A stretch of 64,000 nucleotides of DNA from an uncultured Ellagibacter sp. (lineage in GTDB: Bacteria > Actinomycetota > Coriobacteriia > Coriobacteriales > Eggerthellaceae), in NCBI RefSeq assembly GCF_934643285.1, contig NZ_CAKUBT010000009.1, positions 19,060-83,059 on the forward strand. Reading direction: 5' to 3'. The notes beneath the pieces are model-generated. The model did no database searches. It saw only the letters and a list, made by a program, of their open reading frames with translations, and had not been told where the DNA came from. A program made the translations under genes and the position numbers. This document shows positions 17,105 to 25,436 of the stretch, piece after piece; positions within the stretch are counted from its first letter, which is position 1; each line of letters starts with the position of its first letter.

Positions 17105-17302
17105 GGGTGGGTAACTCCTTGGATGCGGTTTTCACGTGCGCGAACATTGTAGCGGTCGCATTTGATAGGGGGCGATATTCCCCGAAAAAGTCTTTGAATG
17201 GGGCGTCTTCCCGATGCTCAATCTTTGAGCCGTGTTATTTCGCTTGCTGATTCTTAGTTAACCATTCGATACGCAATACAATGCTTGAGCAGGCACAATT
17301 GG

Positions 17303-17394
17303 TGTTACATTGCCAAATTAGCGTAACATTTTCGGTACAAGCGCGTGTTTTTTCGTCCCTTCGTGTTTATCCCGTAACATTAAGTGCATACAAT
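17303..17394 (+). promoter_or_regulatory. Candidate hydrogenase promoter with GTAACA repeats
   Basis: TGTTAC (17303-17308) and GTAACA (17323-17328) form an inverted repeat, and a further GTAACA lies at 17374-17379, just before a TACAAT -10-like hexamer (17389-17394). These lie in the 391-bp gap upstream of the hydrogenase genes (17105-17495), which otherwise shows nothing coding. A dimeric regulator site is likely; its protein is unknown. Confidence 0.45.
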
Positions 17395-17495
17395 GGCTAA
17401 GTTTTTACAAGGAACGTTCGCGCATGCACGGATCGGTATGCGCGGGCACTCCGTAATCGATTCTTGAGAGAGAGAAAAAAAGAGGAGGTGTGCAC

Positions 17496-18821
17496 ATGGT
17501 AAACGAAGCTACTGCTTCCGAGTTCTCCAGCATGCTTGAAGCGCGGGGGGTCACGCGACGCAGCTTTATGAAGCTTTGCGGTACGATCGCGGTCGCAGCA
17601 GGACTTTCCGAGCTCGCGGCTCCGCGCGTCGCTTCTGCATTGGAAAACTCCGTTATCGGTGCAACTAAGGGAAACCTGTATCCTGTCATCTGGATCGAGG
17701 GCGCGTCGTGCACAGGCTGCACGGAGTCCTTCGCTCAGGTTGAGACTCCCGATCCGGCAGAGGTCGTGCTCGAGCTTCTGTCGCTTAACTACTCCGAGAC
17801 GCTTTCCGCGGCGGCCGGTTGGTCGATGGAGGAAGCCAAGGAGCAGACGATCGAATCCGGCAACTACGTTCTCGTGTACGAGGGCGCTGTGCTCGAGGGC
17901 TGGGGCGGCCAGGCGCTTCGCGTCGCCGACAAGCCCGGCACCGAGCATCTGATCGAGGCTGCCAAGAACGCGAAGACGGTTGTCGCGCTCGGCTCTTGCG
18001 CCGTGAACGGCGGCTGGATGGGCGCTCACCCGAACTCCTCCGATGCGCTCGGCGTCGAGCAGTTCCTGAAGAAGTCCGGCATCGAGGTTCCCGTTGTGAA
18101 CATCCCCGGCTGCCCGGCAAACCCCGAGTGGCTCGTTTCCGTGCTCGTCGACGTGATCATGCTCGACAGCAAGCAGCTCAAGCTCACGAGCGACAACAAG
18201 CCCGAGGGCATCTTCGGCCAGACCATTCATGACAACTGCGAGCGCCGCGGCCACTTTGAGAACGGCGAGTTCGTCTACAAGTTCGGCTCCGAGGAAGAGG
18301 CCAAGGGTTACTGCCTCTATCCGCTCGGCTGCCGCGGTCCGCAGACGAAGTCCACGTGCGGCATCACGATGTGGAACAACCGCCGCAGCTGGTGCGTGCA
18401 GGCTGGTTCTCCCTGCATCGGCTGCTGCGAGGCGAACCCCAACGACCCGGGCGACAACTGGGTCGAGGTGAACACCCCGTTCTACAAGCGTCATCGCGAC
18501 CTGCGCATCGGCGACTGGATGATTCAGCCCGGCACGATTGCCCTCACGCTTACCGGCCTCGTCGCTGCAGCGCTCGTCGTGCACGGCTTCGGCATGAAGG
18601 CCACCGGACGTATGGACGGCGGCGCGGACTTCGAGACCATCCGCAAGTGGGATAAGGATCATCCCGAGAACTCCATCGGCACCTACGACCTTACCGACGA
18701 GGAAAAGGCGCAGGCTTGCAAGGAGAATTCCGGCAACCTTACCCAGAAAGAGCGCCTCTACGACACCATCGGCGTTCGTCCCGACCTGAAGAAAAACGAT
18801 ACGGAAGGAGGTCAGGAGTAA
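17496..18821 (+). CDS. hyaA: [NiFe] hydrogenase small subunit
   Basis: Electron-transfer subunit of a membrane-bound uptake [NiFe] hydrogenase (441 residues). A twin-arginine signal, TRRSFMKLCG at about 20-29, sends the folded dimer outward. The proximal cluster site begins WIEGASCTGCTES (Cys72, Cys75), and the later cysteines of the medial and distal clusters are visible (GCPANP, CLYPLGCRGP, CPxxG-like SPCIGCCE). A carboxy-terminal hydrophobic helix (TIALTLTGLVAAALVVHG) anchors it. The ATG at 17496 lies seven bases after AGGAGG. The large subunit follows without a gap, with stop and start adjacent. Gene names are by analogy with the E. coli Hya system. Confidence 0.93.
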   Translation: MVNEATASEFSSMLEARGVTRRSFMKLCGTIAVAAGLSELAAPRVASALENSVIGATKGNLYPVIWIEGASCTGCTESFAQVETPDPAEVVLELLSLNYSETLSAAAGWSMEEAKEQTIESGNYVLVYEGAVLEGWGGQALRVADKPGTEHLIEAAKNAKTVVALGSCAVNGGWMGAHPNSSDALGVEQFLKKSGIEVPVVNIPGCPANPEWLVSVLVDVIMLDSKQLKLTSDNKPEGIFGQTIHDNCERRGHFENGEFVYKFGSEEEAKGYCLYPLGCRGPQTKSTCGITMWNNRRSWCVQAGSPCIGCCEANPNDPGDNWVEVNTPFYKRHRDLRIGDWMIQPGTIALTLTGLVAAALVVHGFGMKATGRMDGGADFETIRKWDKDHPENSIGTYDLTDEEKAQACKENSGNLTQKERLYDTIGVRPDLKKNDTEGGQE

Positions 18822-20486
18822 ATGACCCGTTCTATCATTGACCCGATTACCCGTATCGAAGGCCATCTCCGCGTCGAGATGGAAGTCGAGAACGGCAAGG
18901 TCTCCGATGCGTGGGTCTCGGGCGGCTGCTTCCGCGGCATGGAGCTCGTCGTGAAGGACCGCACCCCCGAGGATGCGGCTCAGATCGTCGAGCGCATCTG
19001 CGGCGTTTGCCCGGTTTCCCATGCCCACGCCTCCTCGATCGCCGCTGAGAAGGCTTACGGCATCGAGATTTCCAACAACGCGCGCATCATCCGAAACCTG
19101 ATCGAGGGCGCCCAGTTCCTGCACAGCCACATCCTGTGGTTCTACAACCTGGCCGGTCTTGACTATGTGAACCCGCTTAACGCTCTGAAGGCGAACGTCG
19201 GCGACGCGTACGACCTGGCAGCTGCCCAGGGTTGCGCCACCGCAAGCGACATGTACGCCTTGAAGGAGCGCCTCTCCAAGTTCGCCGACAACGGTCAGCT
19301 GTCCATCTTCTCGGGCAACTGGTTCGATGCCGAGGACGGCACGGGATACAAGCTTCCCGCGGAACTCGACCTCATCCTTACTGCGCACTATCTTGAGGCT
19401 CTCAAGATGCAGGCGAAGGCTTCCGAGATCGCGGCTCTGCTCGGCGGCAAGATGCCCCACGTCATGACCATCGTTCCTGGCGGCACCGCGTTTGTCCCCA
19501 CCTCGAGCAAGCTCGATGACCTGAAGTATCTCGTCGACGAGGTGTACAACTGGGTCGAAGCGACCATGCTTCCTGACGTGCTCGCCCTCGCGCCGTACTA
19601 CACCGACGCTCTCAACTGGGGCAAGGGCTGCGGTCGCTACATCGCTTGGGGTGTGTTCGAGAACAAGAGCATGCTCTTGAACGAGCGCTATATGCCGGCA
19701 GGCGTCCTGCAGGACGGCCTCAAGCTCGAGGACGTCGACACCTCGAAGATCGCCGAGTACGTGGGCCATTCCTGGTACAAGGGCGATGCAACCCGTCAGT
19801 CTCCCGACTACACCACCGAGCCCGAGTACACCGAGTACTACAAGGACGGTTCGGACACGGTCAACGACCGCTACTCCTGGGTCAAGTGCCCGGGTTACGA
19901 CGGCAAGCCGATGGAGGCGGGCTCGCTTTCCCGTATCCTCGTTGCCTACAAGCGCAACGTGCCCTTCATCGTGAAGCACGTCGACGCGGTGCTCGAGGCG
20001 CTCGGCGCGCCGGGCAACCTGAACGCGCTCGGCTCCACGCTCGGCCGCACCGGCATCCGCCAGGTCGAGACGCTCTACATCGCAAGCCTCATGAAGGAAT
20101 GGGTCGACGAGCTCATCGAGGCTGTGAAGAGCGGCGATAGCGAGTACTTCCGCGAGCCCGCACGCATCTCCGGCGAGGGCGAGGGTCTCTGGGAGGCACC
20201 TCGTGGCGCACTCTACCATGCCGAGAAGGTCGAAAACGGCCGCATTCAGGGCTACCAGATCATCATTCCGTCCACGTGGAACCTCGCTCCTCACAACGAG
20301 AAGGGCGAGTACGGCCCGCTCGAGCAGGCACTCATCGGCGTGCCGGTCGGCGACATCAAGAAGCCGATCAACGCGCTGCGCACCGTTCACAGCTTCGATC
20401 CCTGCACCGCTTGCGCCGTGCATGTGACCGAGCCTGCCACGGGCAAGCATTTTGAAACCGTTACGAGCCCTTGGGGGGTGAAGTAG
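18822..20486 (+). CDS. hyaB: [NiFe] hydrogenase large subunit
   Basis: Carries the NiFe active centre that oxidises H2 (554 residues). Both ligand pairs are present: RICGVCPVSHAH (Cys60, Cys63) and DPCTACAVH (Cys528, Cys531). The 20-residue tail after His534 is the piece normally clipped by a HyaD-type protease, and such a protease is encoded at 21787. It begins immediately after the small-subunit stop and has GGAGG inside that gene's end. Together with the cytochrome b it forms a group-1 type, quinone-linked complex that could supply electrons for the anaerobic reductases of this genome. Confidence 0.95.
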   Translation: MTRSIIDPITRIEGHLRVEMEVENGKVSDAWVSGGCFRGMELVVKDRTPEDAAQIVERICGVCPVSHAHASSIAAEKAYGIEISNNARIIRNLIEGAQFLHSHILWFYNLAGLDYVNPLNALKANVGDAYDLAAAQGCATASDMYALKERLSKFADNGQLSIFSGNWFDAEDGTGYKLPAELDLILTAHYLEALKMQAKASEIAALLGGKMPHVMTIVPGGTAFVPTSSKLDDLKYLVDEVYNWVEATMLPDVLALAPYYTDALNWGKGCGRYIAWGVFENKSMLLNERYMPAGVLQDGLKLEDVDTSKIAEYVGHSWYKGDATRQSPDYTTEPEYTEYYKDGSDTVNDRYSWVKCPGYDGKPMEAGSLSRILVAYKRNVPFIVKHVDAVLEALGAPGNLNALGSTLGRTGIRQVETLYIASLMKEWVDELIEAVKSGDSEYFREPARISGEGEGLWEAPRGALYHAEKVENGRIQGYQIIIPSTWNLAPHNEKGEYGPLEQALIGVPVGDIKKPINALRTVHSFDPCTACAVHVTEPATGKHFETVTSPWGVK

Positions 20487-20487
20487 G

Positions 20488-21186
20488 ATGGCACATCTTG
20501 CACACTACCGTGAGGCGCATCCTCTCGTTTTCGTCATCACCCACTGGATCAACCTTATCGCGATGATCGTCCTGATCGTCACCGGTTTCTGCATCCATTT
20601 CCCGTTCTGGCCCTATTTCGAGAGCCTGGCGCGCGGCATGCACGTGTTCTTCGGATTCGTGATTTTCCTGAACTGCGTGTTCCGCATCATCGCCGCGTTC
20701 TTCGTGAAGACGGCGCCGACGGGCGGCACGCGCAAGCAGGTCACCGACTACAAGACCTGGTTGCCGCAGAAGGATAACCGTCATCAGGGCCTTATCTGGA
20801 TCAAGTACTACCTGTTCCTGAAGAAGGACCATCCGCTGGGAGCAAAGCTTGGCGTTCCTCAGAAGATTTCCTACCTGTTCATTCCGGTGCTCATCATCGT
20901 GATGTTCTACACCGGCATGTGCCTGTGGGTGCCGACGATGAACCTGCCGTTCTTCGCTGCCGGCACGAACCTCGTTGGCGGTCTTATGTCGATGCGCATC
21001 ATCCACTACTTCATGATGTACATCTTCATCATCTTCATGTTCATCCATGTGTACCTGGCGAACATCGAAGGCATTGCTCCGACCAAGCTCATGTTCCTTT
21101 GGAAAGAGCATGGCGGACTGGTGTACGACCCCGATACCCACACCATCGTGGGCGAGGACGACCTCGGCGAGTCCGAGAAGCACTAG
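20488..21186 (+). CDS. hyaC: Hydrogenase cytochrome b subunit
   Basis: Membrane di-haem cytochrome b (232 residues) linking the hydrogenase to the quinone pool. Several helices with paired histidines are visible: HYREAHPLVFVITHWIN near the start, RGMHVFFGFVIF, and IIHYFMMYIFIIFMFIHVYLAN near the end. These fit the HyaC/HupC family. It overlaps the operon tightly, one base after the large-subunit stop. A terminator-like hairpin follows at 21202, but two more hydrogenase-related genes lie downstream. Confidence 0.9.
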   Translation: MAHLAHYREAHPLVFVITHWINLIAMIVLIVTGFCIHFPFWPYFESLARGMHVFFGFVIFLNCVFRIIAAFFVKTAPTGGTRKQVTDYKTWLPQKDNRHQGLIWIKYYLFLKKDHPLGAKLGVPQKISYLFIPVLIIVMFYTGMCLWVPTMNLPFFAAGTNLVGGLMSMRIIHYFMMYIFIIFMFIHVYLANIEGIAPTKLMFLWKEHGGLVYDPDTHTIVGEDDLGESEKH

Positions 21187-21201
21187 GCGTTTGCGTCGTG
21201 A

Positions 21202-21234
21202 AGGAGCCCGCCGTCAAAAGCGGGCTCCTTTTAT
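21202..21234 (+). terminator. Intrinsic terminator after hydrogenase structural genes
   Basis: AGGAGCCCGC, eight bases, GCGGGCTCCT followed by TTTT. It probably reduces expression of the downstream membrane protein and protease relative to the structural subunits. Confidence 0.75.
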
Positions 21235-21350
21235 CTTCGCAGCTTGCAGGCGATGCGCGCACTATTTGCAGCGCGCGCATCGAGGCATATGCTGCAACTT
21301 GCAATCCCATCGTTTCGAAACCGACGGAGTAGAGAGAGGTGCGCGTCGTC

Positions 21351-21782
21351 ATGGCACGTGAGCTCACTGATGAGGAAATTGCCCGCGAAGAGAAGTTCCT
21401 GAAGGGCGTCCCGCGCGTGAACATCGGCGCGCTGTTTTTGCCGCCTATCTGGGGGCCGGCGCACGGTATGTGGGCCGCCATCTTGTTTTATCCGATCTGG
21501 CTTTTCGCCGATAACACTTTCTACGCGGCTTTTGCGACCCCAAGCGCGCTCTCCATCGTGTTCGCGGTGATCGTATTCGTGCTTCTGACCGCGGCGACAG
21601 TGGCCTTCTCCATCGTGAGCCAGCCGTTTGCGGCCCACCGCGCGGCAGAACACGGTGTCTCGCGCGAGAAGTATCTCTCTCGCCAGCGCATCTGGGCTGT
21701 CGTCTCCGTAATCGTGGGTTGTGTGATGATTGCTACAGCCACTTACTACAACCTCGTCATCCGTCCGGGATTGGGGGCTTAA
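21351..21782 (+). CDS. Small membrane protein in hydrogenase operon
   Basis: Hypothetical protein of 143 residues with an acidic, charged start (ELTDEEIAREEKF), a proline-rich turn (LFLPPIWGPAHGMWAA) and about three to four membrane helices. It lies between the cytochrome b and the maturation protease genes, implying a role in hydrogenase assembly or membrane anchoring, but no known maturation family is recognised. The ATG at 21351 follows AGAGAGAGG; a GTG at 21339 is possible. It has no cysteines or haem-type histidine pairs, so direct electron transfer is unlikely. Confidence 0.65.
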   Translation: MARELTDEEIAREEKFLKGVPRVNIGALFLPPIWGPAHGMWAAILFYPIWLFADNTFYAAFATPSALSIVFAVIVFVLLTAATVAFSIVSQPFAAHRAAEHGVSREKYLSRQRIWAVVSVIVGCVMIATATYYNLVIRPGLGA

Positions 21783-21786
21783 GCGC

Positions 21787-22296
21787 ATGGGGGAGAGGAA
21801 AGCCGCCGTTTTCTGCGTGGGAAACCGGCTCATGCTCGACGAGGGTGTGGGGCCTGCCGTATACGATACCGTGCTGCGTGATTATGAGGTTCCTAGTAAT
21901 GTGCGACTTTTCGATGTCGGCTGCATGAGCCTGGACATGCTTCCCTACGTGGACAGCTACGACGTGATCATCACGGTCGATGCGGTTGATGGCACAGGCG
22001 ATGCCCCGGGTACGGTGTACCGCTTCTCGCCCGACGCCATGGCCAGGCATACAGGCGCGATGGCCTCGCTGCACGATTTGAAGCTCGTCGACCTTTTCGA
22101 CGCCGCGTCGCTTCTTGGGTACGAGGCCGAAGGCTATTGCCTGGGGATGCAGGTTGCCAACATGTCTCCTTCTGAGTATGCGATGGATTTGACCGAGCCT
22201 GTGCGCTCGGCGCTCCCCCTTTTGGTGGAAACGCTCGTCGCCGAGTTGCATCGCCGCGGCTTTTACCTGAAAAAGAGGCCGCTTGCTTCCGAATAG
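21787..22296 (+). CDS. hyaD: Hydrogenase maturation protease (HyaD/HupD family)
   Basis: Endopeptidase (169 residues) that removes the carboxy-terminal tail of the large subunit after nickel insertion. The family signature GNRLMLDEGVGP is at about 12-23, with the nickel-sensing acidic residue (Asp18 or Glu19). VDAVDGTGDAPG supplies the second conserved acidic position, and the His in ASLHDLKL fits the third. It starts four bases after the membrane-protein stop. The presence of a 20-residue tail on the large subunit supports a working pair. HypA-F assembly genes are not in this window. Confidence 0.88.
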   Translation: MGERKAAVFCVGNRLMLDEGVGPAVYDTVLRDYEVPSNVRLFDVGCMSLDMLPYVDSYDVIITVDAVDGTGDAPGTVYRFSPDAMARHTGAMASLHDLKLVDLFDAASLLGYEAEGYCLGMQVANMSPSEYAMDLTEPVRSALPLLVETLVAELHRRGFYLKKRPLASE

Positions 22297-22517
22297 CGCA
22301 GGCTGGATTTGCGTTATTTGAATGCCGCATGATATCATTTTCCACGGCCTAACCAACCGAATGCCCATTCTGCAACGGGTATTATCGGGTAAGTTATTCG
22401 CGCCTTTCTGCCTTGCGCGCGGTGCCCAGATCAAGGGTGGGCTTTAGGTCATGGCGATTCTGCGTCGTCTTGAAGGCTGACAATCTCGTACAAATGAATA
22501 TAAGGAGATGCTTCACC

Positions 22518-23045
22518 ATGATGAAGAAGGTTTTCGCTGTCGTATGCACTCTCGCCCTCGCGGGCGGCGTCTTCGCTGGTTGCTCTGGCAATTCCGACAA
22601 CGCCGAGAAGAAGTCAGATTCTGCCGCCACCGAGCAGAAGGCTGCGGCCACCGACGAGGTCAAGGCTCCCGAGTCCGACGTCGCCATGAAGTACATCACA
22701 TCGGCGGATGCCGAGGCTAACCTTGATTCCTCCGATTACGTGTTCATCGACCTGCGCAAGGCCGATGACTACAAGGCGGGCCACATCAAGGGCGCTATCG
22801 CGGCTGACATGGACGCTTGCAAGGGCGGCGACTTCCAGAACGGCGTCGACACGATGAAGGCGGCCCTTAAGGACGCTACTGGTTCCGAGAACGGCGCGGA
22901 CAAGAAGCTTGTGCTCATCTGCTACTCCGGTAAGAGCTATGCCCAGGCCGGCACCAACGTGCTTTCCGTCATCGGCGCGAACATGGACAACGTGTTCACC
23001 CTCGAGGGCGGCATGAAGGCTTGGACCGGCGCAACCGAAGCTTAG
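22518..23045 (+). CDS. Rhodanese-domain lipoprotein
   Basis: Secreted lipoprotein (175 residues) with a rhodanese (sulphurtransferase) domain. The signal peptide ends in a lipobox, LAGGVFAGC (Cys22 lipidated), followed by a charged, low-complexity linker to about 50. The domain shows FIDLRKADDYKAGHIKGA and the active-site loop CYSGKSYAQ (Cys135). It acts outside the membrane, perhaps on sulphane or selenane sulphur. The start lies ten bases after TAAGGAG. It leads a group with two TVP38-type proteins, a CCG protein and a glycosyltransferase, and is probably transcribed with them. Confidence 0.85.
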   Translation: MMKKVFAVVCTLALAGGVFAGCSGNSDNAEKKSDSAATEQKAAATDEVKAPESDVAMKYITSADAEANLDSSDYVFIDLRKADDYKAGHIKGAIAADMDACKGGDFQNGVDTMKAALKDATGSENGADKKLVLICYSGKSYAQAGTNVLSVIGANMDNVFTLEGGMKAWTGATEA

Positions 23046-23064
23046 TTTCCCCAGGTAGGAATTT

Positions 23065-23862
23065 ATGGCTTCCAAGCGCAACGCTTGGGTATCGCGAATC
23101 GCCATCGCGGTCGTCGTCGTGGCGGCCGCTGTGGCGTATTTCGCTGTTCCGAGCGTGAACTCATTCGTGAACGATCTGTGTCGCCGTTTCTCGACCGGTG
23201 ACTTCGCGGAGATGCGCGATTTCATGGCGTCGTATGGCGTATGGGCTGCCGTGGTGTCGTTTGCCCTGATGATCTTTCAGTCGGTTGCGGCGCCCCTGCC
23301 TGCTTTCATCCTGACGTTCGCGAACGCGAATCTGTTCGGCTGGTGGCATGGCGCGATTCTGTCGTGGACGAGCGCCATGGCGGGCGCGGCGGTCTGCTTT
23401 TGGATTGCTCGGTCGCTTGGGCGCGAAGCGGTCGAGAAGCTGTGTTCGAAAACGGGACTTGCGACCATCGAGCGGTTTTTCGAGCGGCATGGAGACCAAA
23501 GCGTGCTCATCGCGCGTCTGCTCCCGTTTGTCTCGTTCGACTTCGTGAGCTACTTCGCAGGCTTGACCTCGATGCCTTTCAAGGGCTTTATGATTGCGAC
23601 GGGCATCGGGCAGCTTCCGGCGACGATTGTGTATTCCTATGTGGGCGGTATGCTCACTGGTGGTGCAAAGATGCTGGTCACGGCTCTGCTCATTCTTTTT
23701 GCGCTCGCGGCGCTCGCTGTTTTGGCACGGCAGCTTTACCGCGAGCATGTATCGCGCGGCAAGAAGGGGACAGACGCGGCGACGGGCGTTTCGCAGGGCG
23801 CAGGCGTGCTCGATGTGCCGTGCGCAGACGACGCGAAGGATGCTCGGGAGGGCAAATGCTGA
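23065..23862 (+). CDS. TVP38/TMEM64 (DedA-like) membrane protein, first copy
   Basis: Integral membrane protein (265 residues) of the TVP38/TMEM64, VTT-domain family, related to DedA lipid or small-ligand transporters. A first helix (IAIAVVVVAAAVAYFAV) is followed by the domain core FQSVAAPLPAFILTFANANLFGWWHG and the re-entrant-loop motif LLPFVSFDFVSYFAGLTSM. The last 35 residues are hydrophilic. It starts 19 bases after the rhodanese stop and overlaps the next paralogue by seven bases. Its chemical role is unknown; similar pairs often accompany thiol or metalloid handling genes. Confidence 0.85.
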   Translation: MASKRNAWVSRIAIAVVVVAAAVAYFAVPSVNSFVNDLCRRFSTGDFAEMRDFMASYGVWAAVVSFALMIFQSVAAPLPAFILTFANANLFGWWHGAILSWTSAMAGAAVCFWIARSLGREAVEKLCSKTGLATIERFFERHGDQSVLIARLLPFVSFDFVSYFAGLTSMPFKGFMIATGIGQLPATIVYSYVGGMLTGGAKMLVTALLILFALAALAVLARQLYREHVSRGKKGTDAATGVSQGAGVLDVPCADDAKDAREGKC

Positions 23863-24611
23863 GCATCGACGCGTCTCAAGGGAGCCCGCAAGGTTCGCCA
23901 TCGTCCTTTCCGAAATGGGTCAAACCGGCGGTTTTCGCCTGTTTGGCCCTTCTTGTCATGGTCGCAAGCGTCCTTTTCGGCGGGGAAGCGGGCCTTGCTG
24001 CGTTCGGGCCGTGGGCGAATCTGGAAAAGCTCGTGCAGGAGAACCTTGCGCTCTCCCTTGCAGTGTACTTTCTGTGCACGGTGGTGGGCTGCACGGTGCT
24101 CGTGCTGCCGGGCATGGTGTTCGCGTTGGCGGCGGGGGCGCTCTTCGGTCCCGTTTTAGGGACGATCGCGTGTGCCACGGCGGCGACAGTGGGCGCGGTG
24201 CTGTCGTTTCTCGTCGGCAGATTCTTCCTGCGCGATGCGGTGCGGCCGCGCGCCCTTCGCAACGCCCATCTCAGGCGATGGCTTTTCGGGGAGACGGGCG
24301 TGAACGCCGTGGTCCTGCTCGCGATCACGCGGCTTGTGCCCCTGTTTCCGTACAATCTGCAAAACTTCGCATATGGGGTAACCGATATGAAGGTTGCGAC
24401 ATATGCGGCGTTTTCTTTCCTGTTCATGATTCCCGGTACCGCGATGTACGTGCTCGCCGGCGCCGGCGTGTCGCAGGGCGCTTCGGGCTTGTCTTATTGT
24501 GCGCTCGCCTTAGGCGTCGGCGCGGTGGTGGTTGGAGTGGCTGTGGTGTTGAAGAGGCGCTTCGGCCTGGAAGATGCGGTTTCGAGTAACGATGGGGAAG
24601 GGGGAGAGTAG
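23856..24611 (+). CDS. TVP38/TMEM64 (DedA-like) membrane protein, second copy
   Basis: Second VTT-domain protein (251 residues), whose ATG overlaps the end of the first (ATGCTGA-type junction), so the two are probably translated together and may form a heteromer. The core reads VVGCTVLVLPGMVFALAAGALFG and later ITRLVPLFPYNLQNFAYGVTDM, the typical re-entrant loop with the conserved arginine and proline. Carboxy-terminal residues are charged. Its sequence is only distantly like the first copy, so this is an old duplication. It is followed by a CCG-domain gene after three bases. Confidence 0.85.
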   Translation: MLSIDASQGSPQGSPSSFPKWVKPAVFACLALLVMVASVLFGGEAGLAAFGPWANLEKLVQENLALSLAVYFLCTVVGCTVLVLPGMVFALAAGALFGPVLGTIACATAATVGAVLSFLVGRFFLRDAVRPRALRNAHLRRWLFGETGVNAVVLLAITRLVPLFPYNLQNFAYGVTDMKVATYAAFSFLFMIPGTAMYVLAGAGVSQGASGLSYCALALGVGAVVVGVAVVLKRRFGLEDAVSSNDGEGGE

Positions 24612-24614
24612 ACG

Positions 24615-25436
24615 ATGGGTTTGTCTTCCCTTTCTTCGAGGTTGACCGTTTTCGAGAAGACGAACTACGTTTTCAAGAACTGGCGCCATGCAAGCGCGGG
24701 GAGCGTCGTTTTCCCTGGCTGCGGCTTCCCCTCGTTTTTCCCGAAGACGCTTGCAGCCCTTAAGGACGCGCTGCGCCCCGTTTCCGGTGTGAGCTTCGCC
24801 CTTGATTGCTGCGGCCTGCCGCTTGAGGGGTTGAAGGGCCCCGAGGCGTATCGTGCGGAGCTTTCGCGCGTCGAGGAGCGCCTGGTGCGTGTTGGTGCGC
24901 GCGAGGTGGTGCCGCTCTGCCCGAATTGCGGCTCGGCGTTCGCGGAGGCGCTCGGTCGGTCAGTTTCTCAGGTTACAATTTATGCCTTCCTGCGCGAGCT
25001 TACCGAGCGCGGGCTCATCGACTGCGCGCGCGTTGCGACTCCCGGTGCGGTGTTCGTCCCCTGCCCTGACCGTGCGCATCGGGAATGGCTCGATGATCTG
25101 GCATATTTCCTCGAGCCTTCGGTATTCGTGTCGGAATGCTCGGCTTGCTGCGGAGCCGCCTTCGAACTTTCCCAGCCTGAAGCCTCGTTTGTCGCTGCAA
25201 AGCGCGTGCTAGAGTCGGTTGCTCGCGAGTGCGCCCGTGCGGGCATGGAAGAACCCGTGCTGTACGTGTATTGCGCCTCGTGTGCGGGCAAACTCGAGCG
25301 GGCGCGGCGCCAATGCTTGGGCAGCCTTGCCGGCAGCGTGCGGGTGGTCCACGCTTTGTCGGCCCTGATGGAGGTCAATGAAACACCGGCGGTTTCGGCG
25401 ACGGTGCTCAACCGGGCGAAGGCGGCGATCCGATGA
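24615..25436 (+). CDS. CCG-domain Fe-S protein (heterodisulphide-reductase-related)
   Basis: Soluble protein (273 residues) with two cysteine-rich CCG segments, as in HdrB and GlpC: CGFPSFFP preceded by FPGC (about 35-38), DCCGLPLEG (about 63-71), CPNCGSAF (about 100), then CSACCGAAFE and CASCAG near the end. Such sites bind a noncubane [4Fe-4S] cluster and act in thiol-disulphide or lactate-type redox reactions. It lies in the rhodanese/TVP38/glycosyltransferase group; its stop overlaps the following start by four bases (ATGA). The partner electron donor is not encoded beside it. Confidence 0.78.
   Translation: MGLSSLSSRLTVFEKTNYVFKNWRHASAGSVVFPGCGFPSFFPKTLAALKDALRPVSGVSFALDCCGLPLEGLKGPEAYRAELSRVEERLVRVGAREVVPLCPNCGSAFAEALGRSVSQVTIYAFLRELTERGLIDCARVATPGAVFVPCPDRAHREWLDDLAYFLEPSVFVSECSACCGAAFELSQPEASFVAAKRVLESVARECARAGMEEPVLYVYCASCAGKLERARRQCLGSLAGSVRVVHALSALMEVNETPAVSATVLNRAKAAIR

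Noticed and set aside
17397..20450. 1017-residue minus-strand frame across hydrogenase genes
   Set aside because: Antisense of two complete hydrogenase subunits; no domain or ribosome site.
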